Below, in pieces: positions 1 through 6,723 of a stretch of 8,472 nt of DNA. The position numbers and the translations under genes are program-made. This DNA comes from Chloroflexota bacterium (GTDB lineage Bacteria; Chloroflexota; Dehalococcoidia; UBA3495), in NCBI GenBank assembly GCA_002707185.1, contig PAMF01000029.1, positions 1 through 8,472 on the forward strand. Direction: 5' to 3'. The number at the start of each line of letters is the position of its first letter. Within the stretch, counting starts at the first letter, position 1. The notes under the pieces are model-generated. The model made no database searches, was not told the DNA's origin, and saw only the letters and a list, made by a program, of their open reading frames with translations.

Positions 1-50
1 CATTGAGTCTATTTATGGTAGGATCATCGCAAATATTTAGTCGTAACATC

Positions 51-55
51 GGAGG
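51..55 (+). promoter_or_regulatory. Shine-Dalgarno site of the crotonase gene
   Basis: A perfect GGAGG lies 8 bases before the ATG at 64. It is the strongest ribosome binding site in the rightward gene run and fixes the start of the crotonase gene. The 50 bases before it show no supportable gene end or promoter. Confidence 0.75.
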
Positions 56-63
56 TTCTACAA

Positions 64-828
64 ATGAGCGTAGTCGAATTCGAAGTAAGAGATAAAGTAG
101 CATATGTGACTCTTAACCGACCGGAAAAATTAAATGCCATAAATCATGCCGTACTTGACGGAATGACCGAGGCATTTGATGAAGTAAAACACAACCCAGA
201 TATATGGGGTATGGTAATCACTGGCACCGGTAGGGCTTTTTCGACCGGACATGACCTTGTTGAAATGGCACAAAGAACCGAACGTAGGACAAGAACCGGG
301 GGAGCCACTGATTTCTATCAATTCCTACAGGAGCTCTACAAGCCCACCGTGGCGGCGATAAACGGACTCTGTCTCGCTCAGGGGGGTGGTATAGCACTAT
401 CCTGCGATATTAGGATTGCCTCCGAAGAAGCTCAATTTGGATGGCCACAAGTAAAACGTGGAATATCCTCTACCAGCGGCCCGACCATATTGTTCCAACA
501 GGTTCCAAAAAATATAGCTATGGAAATGCTTTTCACTGGAGAGTTCATTTCAGCTGAAAGATCCCTGGATCTACGTATGGTTAATCATGTAGTCCCACAC
601 GACCAGCTCATGGAAAAAGCAGAAGAGGTCATTAGGAAAATAATGGCTAACGCTCCGTTGTCCGTACGAGCAATCAAGGAGACTGGTGTTCGAGGACTTG
701 ACATGAATATGGAACAGCGAGTCCGGCTCGCCTCTTTGATTTCGGCTCAAGTCGGTCGAAGTGCGGACACTAAAGAAGGTCTTAAAGCTTTCGCTGAGAA
801 AAGAGACCCGGTATGGACAGGCGAGTAG
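64..828 (+). CDS. Enoyl-CoA hydratase/isomerase (crotonase) superfamily protein, catalytic Glu residues absent
   Basis: This is a 254-residue cytosolic crotonase-fold protein of normal length for the family. The N-terminal core (LNRPEKLNAIN at about residues 17-27), the oxyanion-hole segment GRAFSTGHDL (56-65), the NG..L..GGG.AL.CDIRIAS segment (100-120) and FGWP (125-128) are all recognisable. The tail AFAEKRDPVWTGE is typical of the family. Classical hydratases use two glutamates (Glu144 and Glu164 in the rat enzyme). By motif alignment these positions are Gly109 (or Ala111 if the GGG triplets are matched) and Gln129, so ordinary hydration of enoyl-CoA is doubtful. Isomerase, hydrolase, C-C lyase or another crotonase-type reaction on a CoA thioester is possible. 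The gene precedes four CoA-transferase genes on the same strand, suggesting a shared CoA-ester pathway, although a strong stem-loop separates them. The fold assignment is secure; the reaction is unknown. Confidence 0.93.
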   Translation: MSVVEFEVRDKVAYVTLNRPEKLNAINHAVLDGMTEAFDEVKHNPDIWGMVITGTGRAFSTGHDLVEMAQRTERRTRTGGATDFYQFLQELYKPTVAAINGLCLAQGGGIALSCDIRIASEEAQFGWPQVKRGISSTSGPTILFQQVPKNIAMEMLFTGEFISAERSLDLRMVNHVVPHDQLMEKAEEVIRKIMANAPLSVRAIKETGVRGLDMNMEQRVRLASLISAQVGRSADTKEGLKAFAEKRDPVWTGE

Positions 829-862
829 ACTTAGGAATTTAGTTTTAGCTGTTTTTTTTACC

Positions 863-901
863 TCGGGTTGGGGGACCGTTTCTTATTGGTCCCTCACCCG
901 A
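863..901 (+). other. GC-rich stem-loop between the crotonase and CoA-transferase genes
   Basis: Positions 863-877 pair with 888-901 to give a 14-bp stem (6 bp, a one-base T869 bulge, G870-C895 and a G-T wobble, then 6 bp) around a 10-base loop. A run of eight T lies upstream (852-859), and only TCTTCT follows the hairpin, so it is not a textbook intrinsic terminator on either strand. It may be a weak or Rho-assisted terminator, an attenuator, or an mRNA stability/processing element that sets different levels for the crotonase and the CoA-transferase genes. The pairing is read directly from the sequence; the role is inferred. Confidence 0.55.
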
Positions 902-947
902 TCTTCTAGACAACAAACTGGTTAAATTAGACGAAGTAGTTTGATCT

Positions 948-2117
948 ATGTTCAAAAACATTAGCGTCATAGATTTGAGCACCGGCATAGCCGGACCATA
1001 CTCCACTAAGATATTGTCTGACCTGGGAGCCAACGTTATAAAGGTGGAGCCTCCGGAAGGTGATATAACACGCATTTCAAAACCATTTTTTAATGCTGCT
1101 GACAACGTTAATCAAAGTATTAAATTCGCGTTCCTCAATACCAACAAAAAATCTATAACTTTAGATTTGTTCACCCCGTCAGGGGCATCACTAGCAGAAG
1201 ATTTGATACGGGCAATAAAGCCTCATTTGATAGTAGAAAATTATGGCCCGGGCGTTTTAGAAAAAAGTGGCTTGAATTTTGAGGTCATTCAATCGATTAA
1301 TGGTTTCACCAATTTAATATCAATAAGTAATTTCGGAAGTACCGGGCCGTATCGTAACTACAAGGCCCGGGAAATTAACGTTCAGGCTATCAGCGGCTTA
1401 ATGTCCATAACCGGTGAACCGGACGCCCAACCACTGATCGCAGGGGCTGATATCGCCCAGTTAAATGGGGGGCAAATTGCCGCCCTGTCCTGCCTCACAT
1501 ATATATATAAATCGATACTCACCTCCGTTGGGACACATGCGGACATATCTCTCATGGAAGCAAACATGGACCTTTTGGAAAATTGGATGCTTGGGCAATT
1601 CCAAGGAGAGCTTATGCCAAGGAGAGGTAAGCAACACCAGTCTGGTTTTCCATCTGAGGTATACCCATGCGCTGATGGATATGTGTCTGTGAATGCAAGC
1701 CCGGCACCGTGGAGTGAAATGGCTGAACTAATGGAAGATACCAATTTGGATCTTGAAGAATATTACGATCGTAGCTCACGACCAAAATATCGGGATCAAA
1801 TTGAACCGTTGATGACAAAATGGCTCGATAAAAACAAAAAGAAGGAAATCTTTCACGGAGCTCAAAAAAGACGTCTTGCATTTAGTTACATAGCTAATGC
1901 AAGAGACTTACTTGAAAGTGACCAATTAATAGATAGGAATTTTTTTTCAAATATAGGTGTGAATACACACCCAGGAACTCCCTTTAAGATTGCATCTACC
2001 GTTACAGACAATAAAGAGGCCCCCGGTTTGGGAGAACACAATCAAGAAATTTACGGGAATTTGCTAGGTATACCACAGAATGACATCCGATCTCTCGCAG
2101 AAAAGAGGGTGATTTAA
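948..2117 (+). CDS. Class III (CaiB/BaiF) CoA-transferase, A-type subunit, copy 1
   Basis: This 389-residue cytosolic protein would move CoA from an acyl-CoA donor to a carboxylic acid acceptor. It shows the family pattern in order: VIDLSTGIAGPYSTKIL (7-23), LGANVIKVEPPEGD (26-39), NTNKKSITLDL (64-74), IVENYGPGVLEKSGL (95-109), FGSTGP (129-134) and the C-terminal APGLGEHN (358-365). Asp168 in AGAD aligns with the catalytic Asp169 of formyl-CoA transferase, with the same 15-residue spacing to the following Leu. The start is set by an in-frame TGA at 942-944. No clear Shine-Dalgarno sequence precedes it, which is odd. It is followed after only 3 bases by the B-type gene, implying co-translation. 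It resembles the gene at 3425 far more than its immediate neighbour at 2121 (shared NYKA, GLM.ITG.PD, YPC.DG, MAELM and AQK..LAF). The family call is secure; the substrate is unknown. Confidence 0.92.
   Translation: MFKNISVIDLSTGIAGPYSTKILSDLGANVIKVEPPEGDITRISKPFFNAADNVNQSIKFAFLNTNKKSITLDLFTPSGASLAEDLIRAIKPHLIVENYGPGVLEKSGLNFEVIQSINGFTNLISISNFGSTGPYRNYKAREINVQAISGLMSITGEPDAQPLIAGADIAQLNGGQIAALSCLTYIYKSILTSVGTHADISLMEANMDLLENWMLGQFQGELMPRRGKQHQSGFPSEVYPCADGYVSVNASPAPWSEMAELMEDTNLDLEEYYDRSSRPKYRDQIEPLMTKWLDKNKKKEIFHGAQKRRLAFSYIANARDLLESDQLIDRNFFSNIGVNTHPGTPFKIASTVTDNKEAPGLGEHNQEIYGNLLGIPQNDIRSLAEKRVI
2105..2112 (+). promoter_or_regulatory. Ribosome binding site of the first B-type CoA-transferase gene, inside the preceding gene
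   Basis: GAGGGTGA lies within the last codons of the preceding gene and 8 bases before the ATG at 2121. Its location inside the upstream reading frame and the 3-base intergenic gap point to translational coupling of the two CoA-transferase subunits. Confidence 0.55.
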
Positions 2118-2120
2118 TTT

Positions 2121-3365
2121 ATGACATCATTGCCTTTGGCTGGAATTAGAATTATTGATTTAACCCGTATCTGGGCTGGTCCCCGAGCTACCAAGCTGCT
2201 AGTGGACATGGGAGCCCAGGTCATAAAAATCGAGCATCTCCACCATGCAGACCGCGCCAAGCCAAACCCGACAACTGAAAGTTCCCAGAGGAAAATGAAT
2301 CGGGCGACACCTTTTGAACAAAAACACAGAAATAAAATCAGTTTTTCTCTCGATCTCTCCCTCGATGAAGGAAAAACTGTTTTCCGAGATTTGGTATCAA
2401 TAAGCGACGTTGTCATTGAAAATTTTAGTGCTGGAGTAATGGATCGCCTGGGATTAGGTCACGATAATTTAAAAAGAATCAAACCTGACCTCATTACGGT
2501 ATCCATGCCTGGCTTTGGCAACTCCGGTCCATGGAAAGATTATGTGGCATACGGTGTGACACAAGAGCAAATAACAGGTTTGTATGAACTCACTGGATAC
2601 AAAGGTGGGTTGCCAATGAAAACTGGAACAAATGTTGGCGACCCTATGAATGCAACTCATGCTGCTATAGCCACTTTGTCTGCAATAGTTCAAAGATTGC
2701 AAGATGGCCAAGGTGAATATGTTGATTTCTCTCAATATGAATCCTTTAGCACTTTGATGTTTGAGTCCATCATGAACTACGCTGCCAACGGCATTTTGTC
2801 AGAGAGGGAAGGAAACGAAAGTAATCATCAATCCCCACATGACACCTATCAATGCAAAGGTACAGATGAATGGGTCACAATTGCGATATCAAATGAAGAA
2901 GAGTGGGAAAATTTATGTGACGTGATAGGAAAAGCAGATATGGGAAAAAATACCGATTATTCGTCACAACAGTCTCGTCATGATCATAGGGAATACCTGA
3001 ACGATGTGATAAGTAAGTTCACCAAATCCAAAACCAAATATGAGGTGATGACTTTACTGCAAGCCTGCGGCGTTCCGTGTACAGCGGTCCTCAACACTCA
3101 GGATCTCCTAGTCGATGAACATGTAAAAGACAGAAATTTCATAGAACATCTGGAACATCCTGACGGAGAGACTCACAAGTATTATTTTGGAAGTACTTGG
3201 AGGGAAAAAGGCCCTGTCACTAAAGCAGTACGTTCCCCGGCTCCACTACTCGGGGAGCATAACGGGTATATATGCACGGAACTCCTAGGGGTTCCAAATG
3301 ACAAACTGGACGTTTTGACAAAGTTAGGGCTTTTTGCCACATTTAGTGATAGTCAGCGTTTCTAG
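2121..3365 (+). CDS. Class III (CaiB/BaiF) CoA-transferase, B-type subunit, copy 1
   Basis: This is a 414-residue class III CoA-transferase, usual length for the family. Motifs in order are IRIIDLTRIWAGP (9-21), DMGAQVIKIE (29-38), SDVVIENFSAGVMDRLGL (95-112), MPGFGNSGPWKDY (129-141), the catalytic segment NVGDP with Asp174 (171-175) and APLLGEHN (374-381). Asp174 aligns with the acyl-enzyme-forming Asp169 of formyl-CoA transferase. The Gln17 of that enzyme, which precedes AGP, is Trp here. The gene starts 3 bases after the A-type gene and most probably encodes its partner. Its closest relative in the window is the gene at 4711 (shared SRIWAGP-like start, GN.G.WKDY, G..QEQ, DEWV.I). The tail after LLGVPND is somewhat different from the A-type proteins, ending in a Phe/Ser-rich stretch. 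Whether A and B form a heteromer, as in SmtAB or BbsEF, is inferred from gene order. Confidence 0.92.
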   Translation: MTSLPLAGIRIIDLTRIWAGPRATKLLVDMGAQVIKIEHLHHADRAKPNPTTESSQRKMNRATPFEQKHRNKISFSLDLSLDEGKTVFRDLVSISDVVIENFSAGVMDRLGLGHDNLKRIKPDLITVSMPGFGNSGPWKDYVAYGVTQEQITGLYELTGYKGGLPMKTGTNVGDPMNATHAAIATLSAIVQRLQDGQGEYVDFSQYESFSTLMFESIMNYAANGILSEREGNESNHQSPHDTYQCKGTDEWVTIAISNEEEWENLCDVIGKADMGKNTDYSSQQSRHDHREYLNDVISKFTKSKTKYEVMTLLQACGVPCTAVLNTQDLLVDEHVKDRNFIEHLEHPDGETHKYYFGSTWREKGPVTKAVRSPAPLLGEHNGYICTELLGVPNDKLDVLTKLGLFATFSDSQRF

Positions 3366-3416
3366 ACATCTAAAATAAAATCTTTTGATATAAATCTTTT
3401 AACATTCTATATAGTT

Positions 3417-3422
3417 AGGTGA
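3417..3422 (+). promoter_or_regulatory. Closely spaced Shine-Dalgarno site that decides the start of the second A-type gene
   Basis: AGGTGA lies just before ATG 3425 with an unusually short gap of 2-3 bases. A GTG at 3419 is in frame and would add two residues, but it sits inside this site and has no purine-rich sequence before it. ATG 3425 is therefore preferred, with modest certainty. Confidence 0.45.
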
Positions 3423-3424
3423 AT

Positions 3425-4657
3425 ATGTCCGAAAACGATTCAACAATACAAAATAGCCCTGACCCAAATCTCTTATCAGGTATATCTGTCATAGAATTAG
3501 GTGACGAAATAAGTGCAGCCTATTGCACAAAAATAATGGCCTACCTCGGAGCTGACGTTTTAAAAATTGAAAAGCCTTTAGTTGGTGACTCAGCAAGGTC
3601 AGTTGGATCATTTCCAGGAAATGTACCTAATATAGAAAAAAGTGCCCTCTTCTTATATCTCAATACCGGGAAAAAAAGCATTACTCTAAATCTGGAATCC
3701 TCATCAGGGCAAAAGATATTCAAATCATTAATTGAATCAGTAGATTTGGTTGTAGAAAATTTACCTCCCGGAAAATTGGAATCTCTTAATCTTGGCTACA
3801 ATCATCTTTCTTCTATAAATCCTGACATAGTTTTAACTTCTGTTTCTGATTTTGGTCAAACGGGACCGTATAAAAATTACAAAGCCACCCCTCTTCAACA
3901 TTATGCTTTCGGCGGGTTGATGTATATAACTGGACTTCCTGACAGAGAACCGTTACAAATGAAACCACGGTTGCCAGAATATGGTGTTGCCCAAAATGCT
4001 TTTGTGGCTTCTTTATCCGCCTTGTGGTACCGAGACAGTACGGGAATTGGACAACATGTCGACATTTCTACCGCGGAGTATTCTGCATCCATCCTTGAAA
4101 ATGGTTTAAGCATGTATAGCTATACAGGCAATAAATTAGGTAGATCCGGAAATAAAGGGTACGGCAGAGCAGCATGGGGAATATATCCATGCAAAGACGG
4201 ATTTGTCGGGGTAATTGCCGGACCAGAGCACAGATGGTCAGCAATGGCAGAATTAATGGATGAGCCAAGACTCGCCGACAGGAAATTTACTGAGAGGTCG
4301 GGCAGGCGAATTTACGCTGAAGAAATTGAAAACCTAATGGAACCATGGCTGATGAGTCACAACAAACAGGAAATTTTTGAACAGGCACAAAAGTTGGGTC
4401 TAGCATTCGCCTTCGTAGCCACCCCAGAAGATATCCTGAATTGGGAACATTTAGATGACAGGGGATATCTACCAGAAATCAGTCATCCGGATGCAGGCTC
4501 CTATAAATACGCCGGAGCTGCATTCCAGGCTGAAGGCATAGATCCATATTGGCAAAGAGCCCCAATTCTAGGGGAACACAATGACGAAGTTTTATTGCCA
4601 ATAATTGAAAATTTGGAGATGGACATACAAGACCTGAAGCTAGAAGAAACAATTTGA
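3425..4657 (+). CDS. Class III (CaiB/BaiF) CoA-transferase-like protein, A-type subunit, copy 2, altered active site
   Basis: This is a 410-residue class III CoA-transferase homologue with an N-terminal extension of about 15 residues compared with the other A-type protein. Family landmarks are LSGISVIELG (17-26), LGADVLKIEKP (41-51), NTGKKSITLNL (80-90), VVENLPPGKLESLNLGY (109-125), FGQTGP (143-148), GIGQHVDIS (207-215) and APILGEHN (379-386). Two hallmarks are lost. The position of the catalytic Asp is Glu185 (LPEYG), with spacing to the next conserved Leu unchanged. The N-terminal AGP is replaced by SAA (30-32). The reading frame is intact and strongly conserved elsewhere, so this is not a pseudogene. 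It could be a non-catalytic partner of the following B-type protein or an enzyme with altered chemistry. It lies 59 bases after B1 and 53 bases before B2. An in-frame GTG at 3419 is an alternative start. Confidence 0.9.
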   Translation: MSENDSTIQNSPDPNLLSGISVIELGDEISAAYCTKIMAYLGADVLKIEKPLVGDSARSVGSFPGNVPNIEKSALFLYLNTGKKSITLNLESSSGQKIFKSLIESVDLVVENLPPGKLESLNLGYNHLSSINPDIVLTSVSDFGQTGPYKNYKATPLQHYAFGGLMYITGLPDREPLQMKPRLPEYGVAQNAFVASLSALWYRDSTGIGQHVDISTAEYSASILENGLSMYSYTGNKLGRSGNKGYGRAAWGIYPCKDGFVGVIAGPEHRWSAMAELMDEPRLADRKFTERSGRRIYAEEIENLMEPWLMSHNKQEIFEQAQKLGLAFAFVATPEDILNWEHLDDRGYLPEISHPDAGSYKYAGAAFQAEGIDPYWQRAPILGEHNDEVLLPIIENLEMDIQDLKLEETI

Positions 4658-4699
4658 TATATACAGATTCAAGGCTTAAAGCTGAGACAATAAAAGCAT

Positions 4700-4705
4700 A
4701 GGAGA
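4700..4705 (+). promoter_or_regulatory. Shine-Dalgarno site before a GTG start
   Basis: AGGAGA lies 5 bases before GTG 4711 and supports this non-ATG start for the second B-type gene. The resulting N-terminus aligns closely with that of the first B-type protein. Confidence 0.7.
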
Positions 4706-4710
4706 AATAC

Positions 4711-5973
4711 GTGGCCTTAGCATTGCAAGATATTCGAATAGTGGATTTATCGAGAATATGGGCTGGTCCATACGGCACCAAACTTCTTGCCGATATGGGA
4801 GCTGAAATAGTGAAAATTGAGGCTCTTGATCGCCTAGATCCCCATAGGGGTGCCGTCCGCCCGCAAGCCGGTACAGGAAACTATCCAGATGGAGAACCGG
4901 GTCACGATCCTTGGAACAGAAATGGTTGGTTCAACTCCCTTCACCAAAACAAATACGGTATAACTCTCGACTTGAGCCGCACTCAAGGTAAGGAGGTTTT
5001 TCGAGAACTCATCGCAATGAGCGATGTTGTAATTGAGAATTTCCGAAGGGGAGTCTTAGATAAACTAGGATTCACTTATGAAGAGTTAAAGAAAATCCGA
5101 CCAGACATTGTTGTCGTATCAATGCCCGCATTTGGCAACAAGGGAATCTGGAAAGATTACATACAATATGGAATTGGCCAAGAACAACTCGCCGGGGTAG
5201 ATTCCATGGGAGGATACTCAGTGCAGGAAGGCCCTATCAAATCCGGTATAAATCATGGAGACCCTATAACGGGGTCTCATGCCGCAGGAGCCATTTTAGC
5301 CTCATTGATGTACAGAAGGAGGACAGGTAAGTCAGTTTTTATCGATCTATCGCAATTGGATTCGTCAATATCCCTTATGGGGGAGCATTTGCTCGATTTC
5401 CAAATGAGTGGTGAAAATCCCACTACCACTGGAAATCAACACGATTCCTTTGCACCTCAAGGAGTGTTTCCATGTTCAGGTGAAGACGAGTGGGTAGCTA
5501 TTTCAGTTACTTCAGACAGTGAATGGCAAAAATTTGCAGAAGCGATTGGCCACCCAAGCATAGGGTTAGATACTCGGTTCGCAGATTCCTCGTCAAGAAA
5601 ACAAAACGAGTCAGAACTCTTTCCACTAATTACTAAGTGGACTGAAAATAAAAATAAATTTGAGATAACGAATACCCTCCAAACCGCTGGCATACCGACT
5701 GCCCCTGTTATGACAAATGAAGATATTTATGATGACCCTCATTATCAATCCAGGAGTCTAATGGAAATATCGGATCATCCCTCTACAGACATACAACTTC
5801 TCCCTGGGGTCGGGTGGAAAATGAGTAAAACAACCAGCGCAATACGTTGGCATGCCCCAAGGTTAGGGGAACATAATGAATTTATATTCCGTGAACTTGT
5901 TGGCCTTTCAGATGACTATATCGCCGGTCTCATTAATGAGGGTGTTTCCGGAACACAACCTGTAGGGGCATGA
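4711..5973 (+). CDS. Class III (CaiB/BaiF) CoA-transferase, B-type subunit, copy 2
   Basis: This 420-residue class III CoA-transferase starts at GTG with a good ribosome binding site. Landmarks are IRIVDLSRIWAGP (8-20), DMGAEIVKIE (28-37), SDVVIENFRRGVLDKLGF (104-121), MPAFGNKGIWKDY (138-150), NHGDP with catalytic Asp184 (181-185) and APRLGEHN (382-389). It is the clear paralog of the gene at 2121, and differs by a longer insert around residues 40-80 rich in Gly, Pro and Asp. The Pro of the FGxxGP loop is Ile145 here. Because the active-site Asp is intact, this protein can supply the catalytic residue if it pairs with the preceding A-type protein, whose Asp is changed to Glu. The substrate is not readable. 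A short 6-bp inverted repeat (5966-5971 with 5981-5986) spans its stop codon. Confidence 0.92.
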   Translation: MALALQDIRIVDLSRIWAGPYGTKLLADMGAEIVKIEALDRLDPHRGAVRPQAGTGNYPDGEPGHDPWNRNGWFNSLHQNKYGITLDLSRTQGKEVFRELIAMSDVVIENFRRGVLDKLGFTYEELKKIRPDIVVVSMPAFGNKGIWKDYIQYGIGQEQLAGVDSMGGYSVQEGPIKSGINHGDPITGSHAAGAILASLMYRRRTGKSVFIDLSQLDSSISLMGEHLLDFQMSGENPTTTGNQHDSFAPQGVFPCSGEDEWVAISVTSDSEWQKFAEAIGHPSIGLDTRFADSSSRKQNESELFPLITKWTENKNKFEITNTLQTAGIPTAPVMTNEDIYDDPHYQSRSLMEISDHPSTDIQLLPGVGWKMSKTTSAIRWHAPRLGEHNEFIFRELVGLSDDYIAGLINEGVSGTQPVGA

Positions 5974-6033
5974 TTCCGAAATGCCCAAATACCCAACATA
6001 ACTTATTCAGCGAAAAAGCGATAATTTAAAACT

Positions 6034-6723
6034 GTGTCGGCTCAACTTCAAGACGTTACATTAGTTCACACCTCCGATATCCATTTAGGGAGTGGATACC
6101 ACTATGATGAGTACCTTGAAAAGATCGTAGATGTCGTCCAATTACCGGATGTGAACGGGCTCCTCATAGCTGGAGATCTATTTGATCATAAAGAGGTCTC
6201 GCAGCAATTGGTGTTTGATACATTCAAAAAGTTGGGTGAAACGAACAAACCCACTGTAATACTGCCGGGAAACCACGACACTTTACTCACAAACTCTAAT
6301 TTGGGATTTCATACTCCAAGCAACATTCATATCTTGCTCAAACCAGAGGGGGAAAGCGTTTTACTGGCTGACCTAGGAGTAAATGTATGGGGAAGGCCAG
6401 TTTATAATCACACACCAGAATTTAGACCTTTGGACAAAACACCGGATCAAACAAAAGGTGTATGGAATATTTTAATGGCCCATGGCATGGTAGTCGACTC
6501 GCTTGATGATAATTTCCGGTCCTCCCCGATAACCATCGGGGACCTAACACAGGTAGATTGCGACTATGTTGCCCTTGGACACGTCCACGCATTTCGCCAA
6601 ATACTAGCTGGAGAAACCATCGCCTACTACCCTGGAACGCCTAGTGGCATATATGAAAAAACTCTAATAAAAGTAACTTTTGAATCTCCTAAAAGAGTCT
6701 CAGTTAATAGGGTAGATCTCTAG
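6034..6723 (+). CDS. Calcineurin-like metallophosphoesterase, SbcD/Mre11-like core
   Basis: This is a 229-residue protein with a complete two-metal phosphoesterase motif set: DIHLG (Asp15, His17), GDLFD (Asp48), GNHD (Asn80, His81, Asp82), the lone His150 in MAHG, and GHVH (His183, His185). The layout most resembles the nuclease core of SbcD/Mre11 and the YfcE/phosphodiesterase relatives. The protein ends soon after the last motif, so it lacks the C-terminal capping domain of full-length SbcD, and no SbcC-like ATPase is adjacent. It may be a phosphodiesterase or phosphatase acting on a small molecule or nucleic acid. The start is GTG; an in-frame TAA at 6022 excludes longer forms, and no clear Shine-Dalgarno site is visible. 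It lies 60 bases after the last CoA-transferase gene and may be co-transcribed. Its stop overlaps that of the convergent gene. Confidence 0.88.
   Translation: MSAQLQDVTLVHTSDIHLGSGYHYDEYLEKIVDVVQLPDVNGLLIAGDLFDHKEVSQQLVFDTFKKLGETNKPTVILPGNHDTLLTNSNLGFHTPSNIHILLKPEGESVLLADLGVNVWGRPVYNHTPEFRPLDKTPDQTKGVWNILMAHGMVVDSLDDNFRSSPITIGDLTQVDCDYVALGHVHAFRQILAGETIAYYPGTPSGIYEKTLIKVTFESPKRVSVNRVDL

Noticed and set aside
852..901. Intrinsic terminator after the crotonase gene
   Set aside because: The T-run comes before the hairpin instead of after it, and the sequence after the stem is only TCTTCTAG; the structure is listed as a stem-loop of unknown role.
1382..1744. 120-codon open frame on the minus strand inside the first CoA-transferase gene
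   Set aside because: It lies wholly inside a gene with strong family motifs on the other strand and has no domain signature or ribosome binding site.
3378..3400. Direct repeat AAATCTTTT twice, 14 bases apart, upstream of the second A-type gene
   Set aside because: Very AT-rich and short, easily due to chance; no operator or promoter pattern could be tied to it.
948..5973. Alpha-methylacyl-CoA racemase as the function of the class III proteins
   Set aside because: The racemase branch carries a GHDxxY-type His motif before the Asp; none of the four proteins shows it, while the transferase Asp is kept in three.
6034..6723. Calling the metallophosphoesterase sbcD
   Set aside because: The nuclease core motifs fit, but the protein is short, lacks the capping domain and has no sbcC neighbour, so the symbol is not supported.
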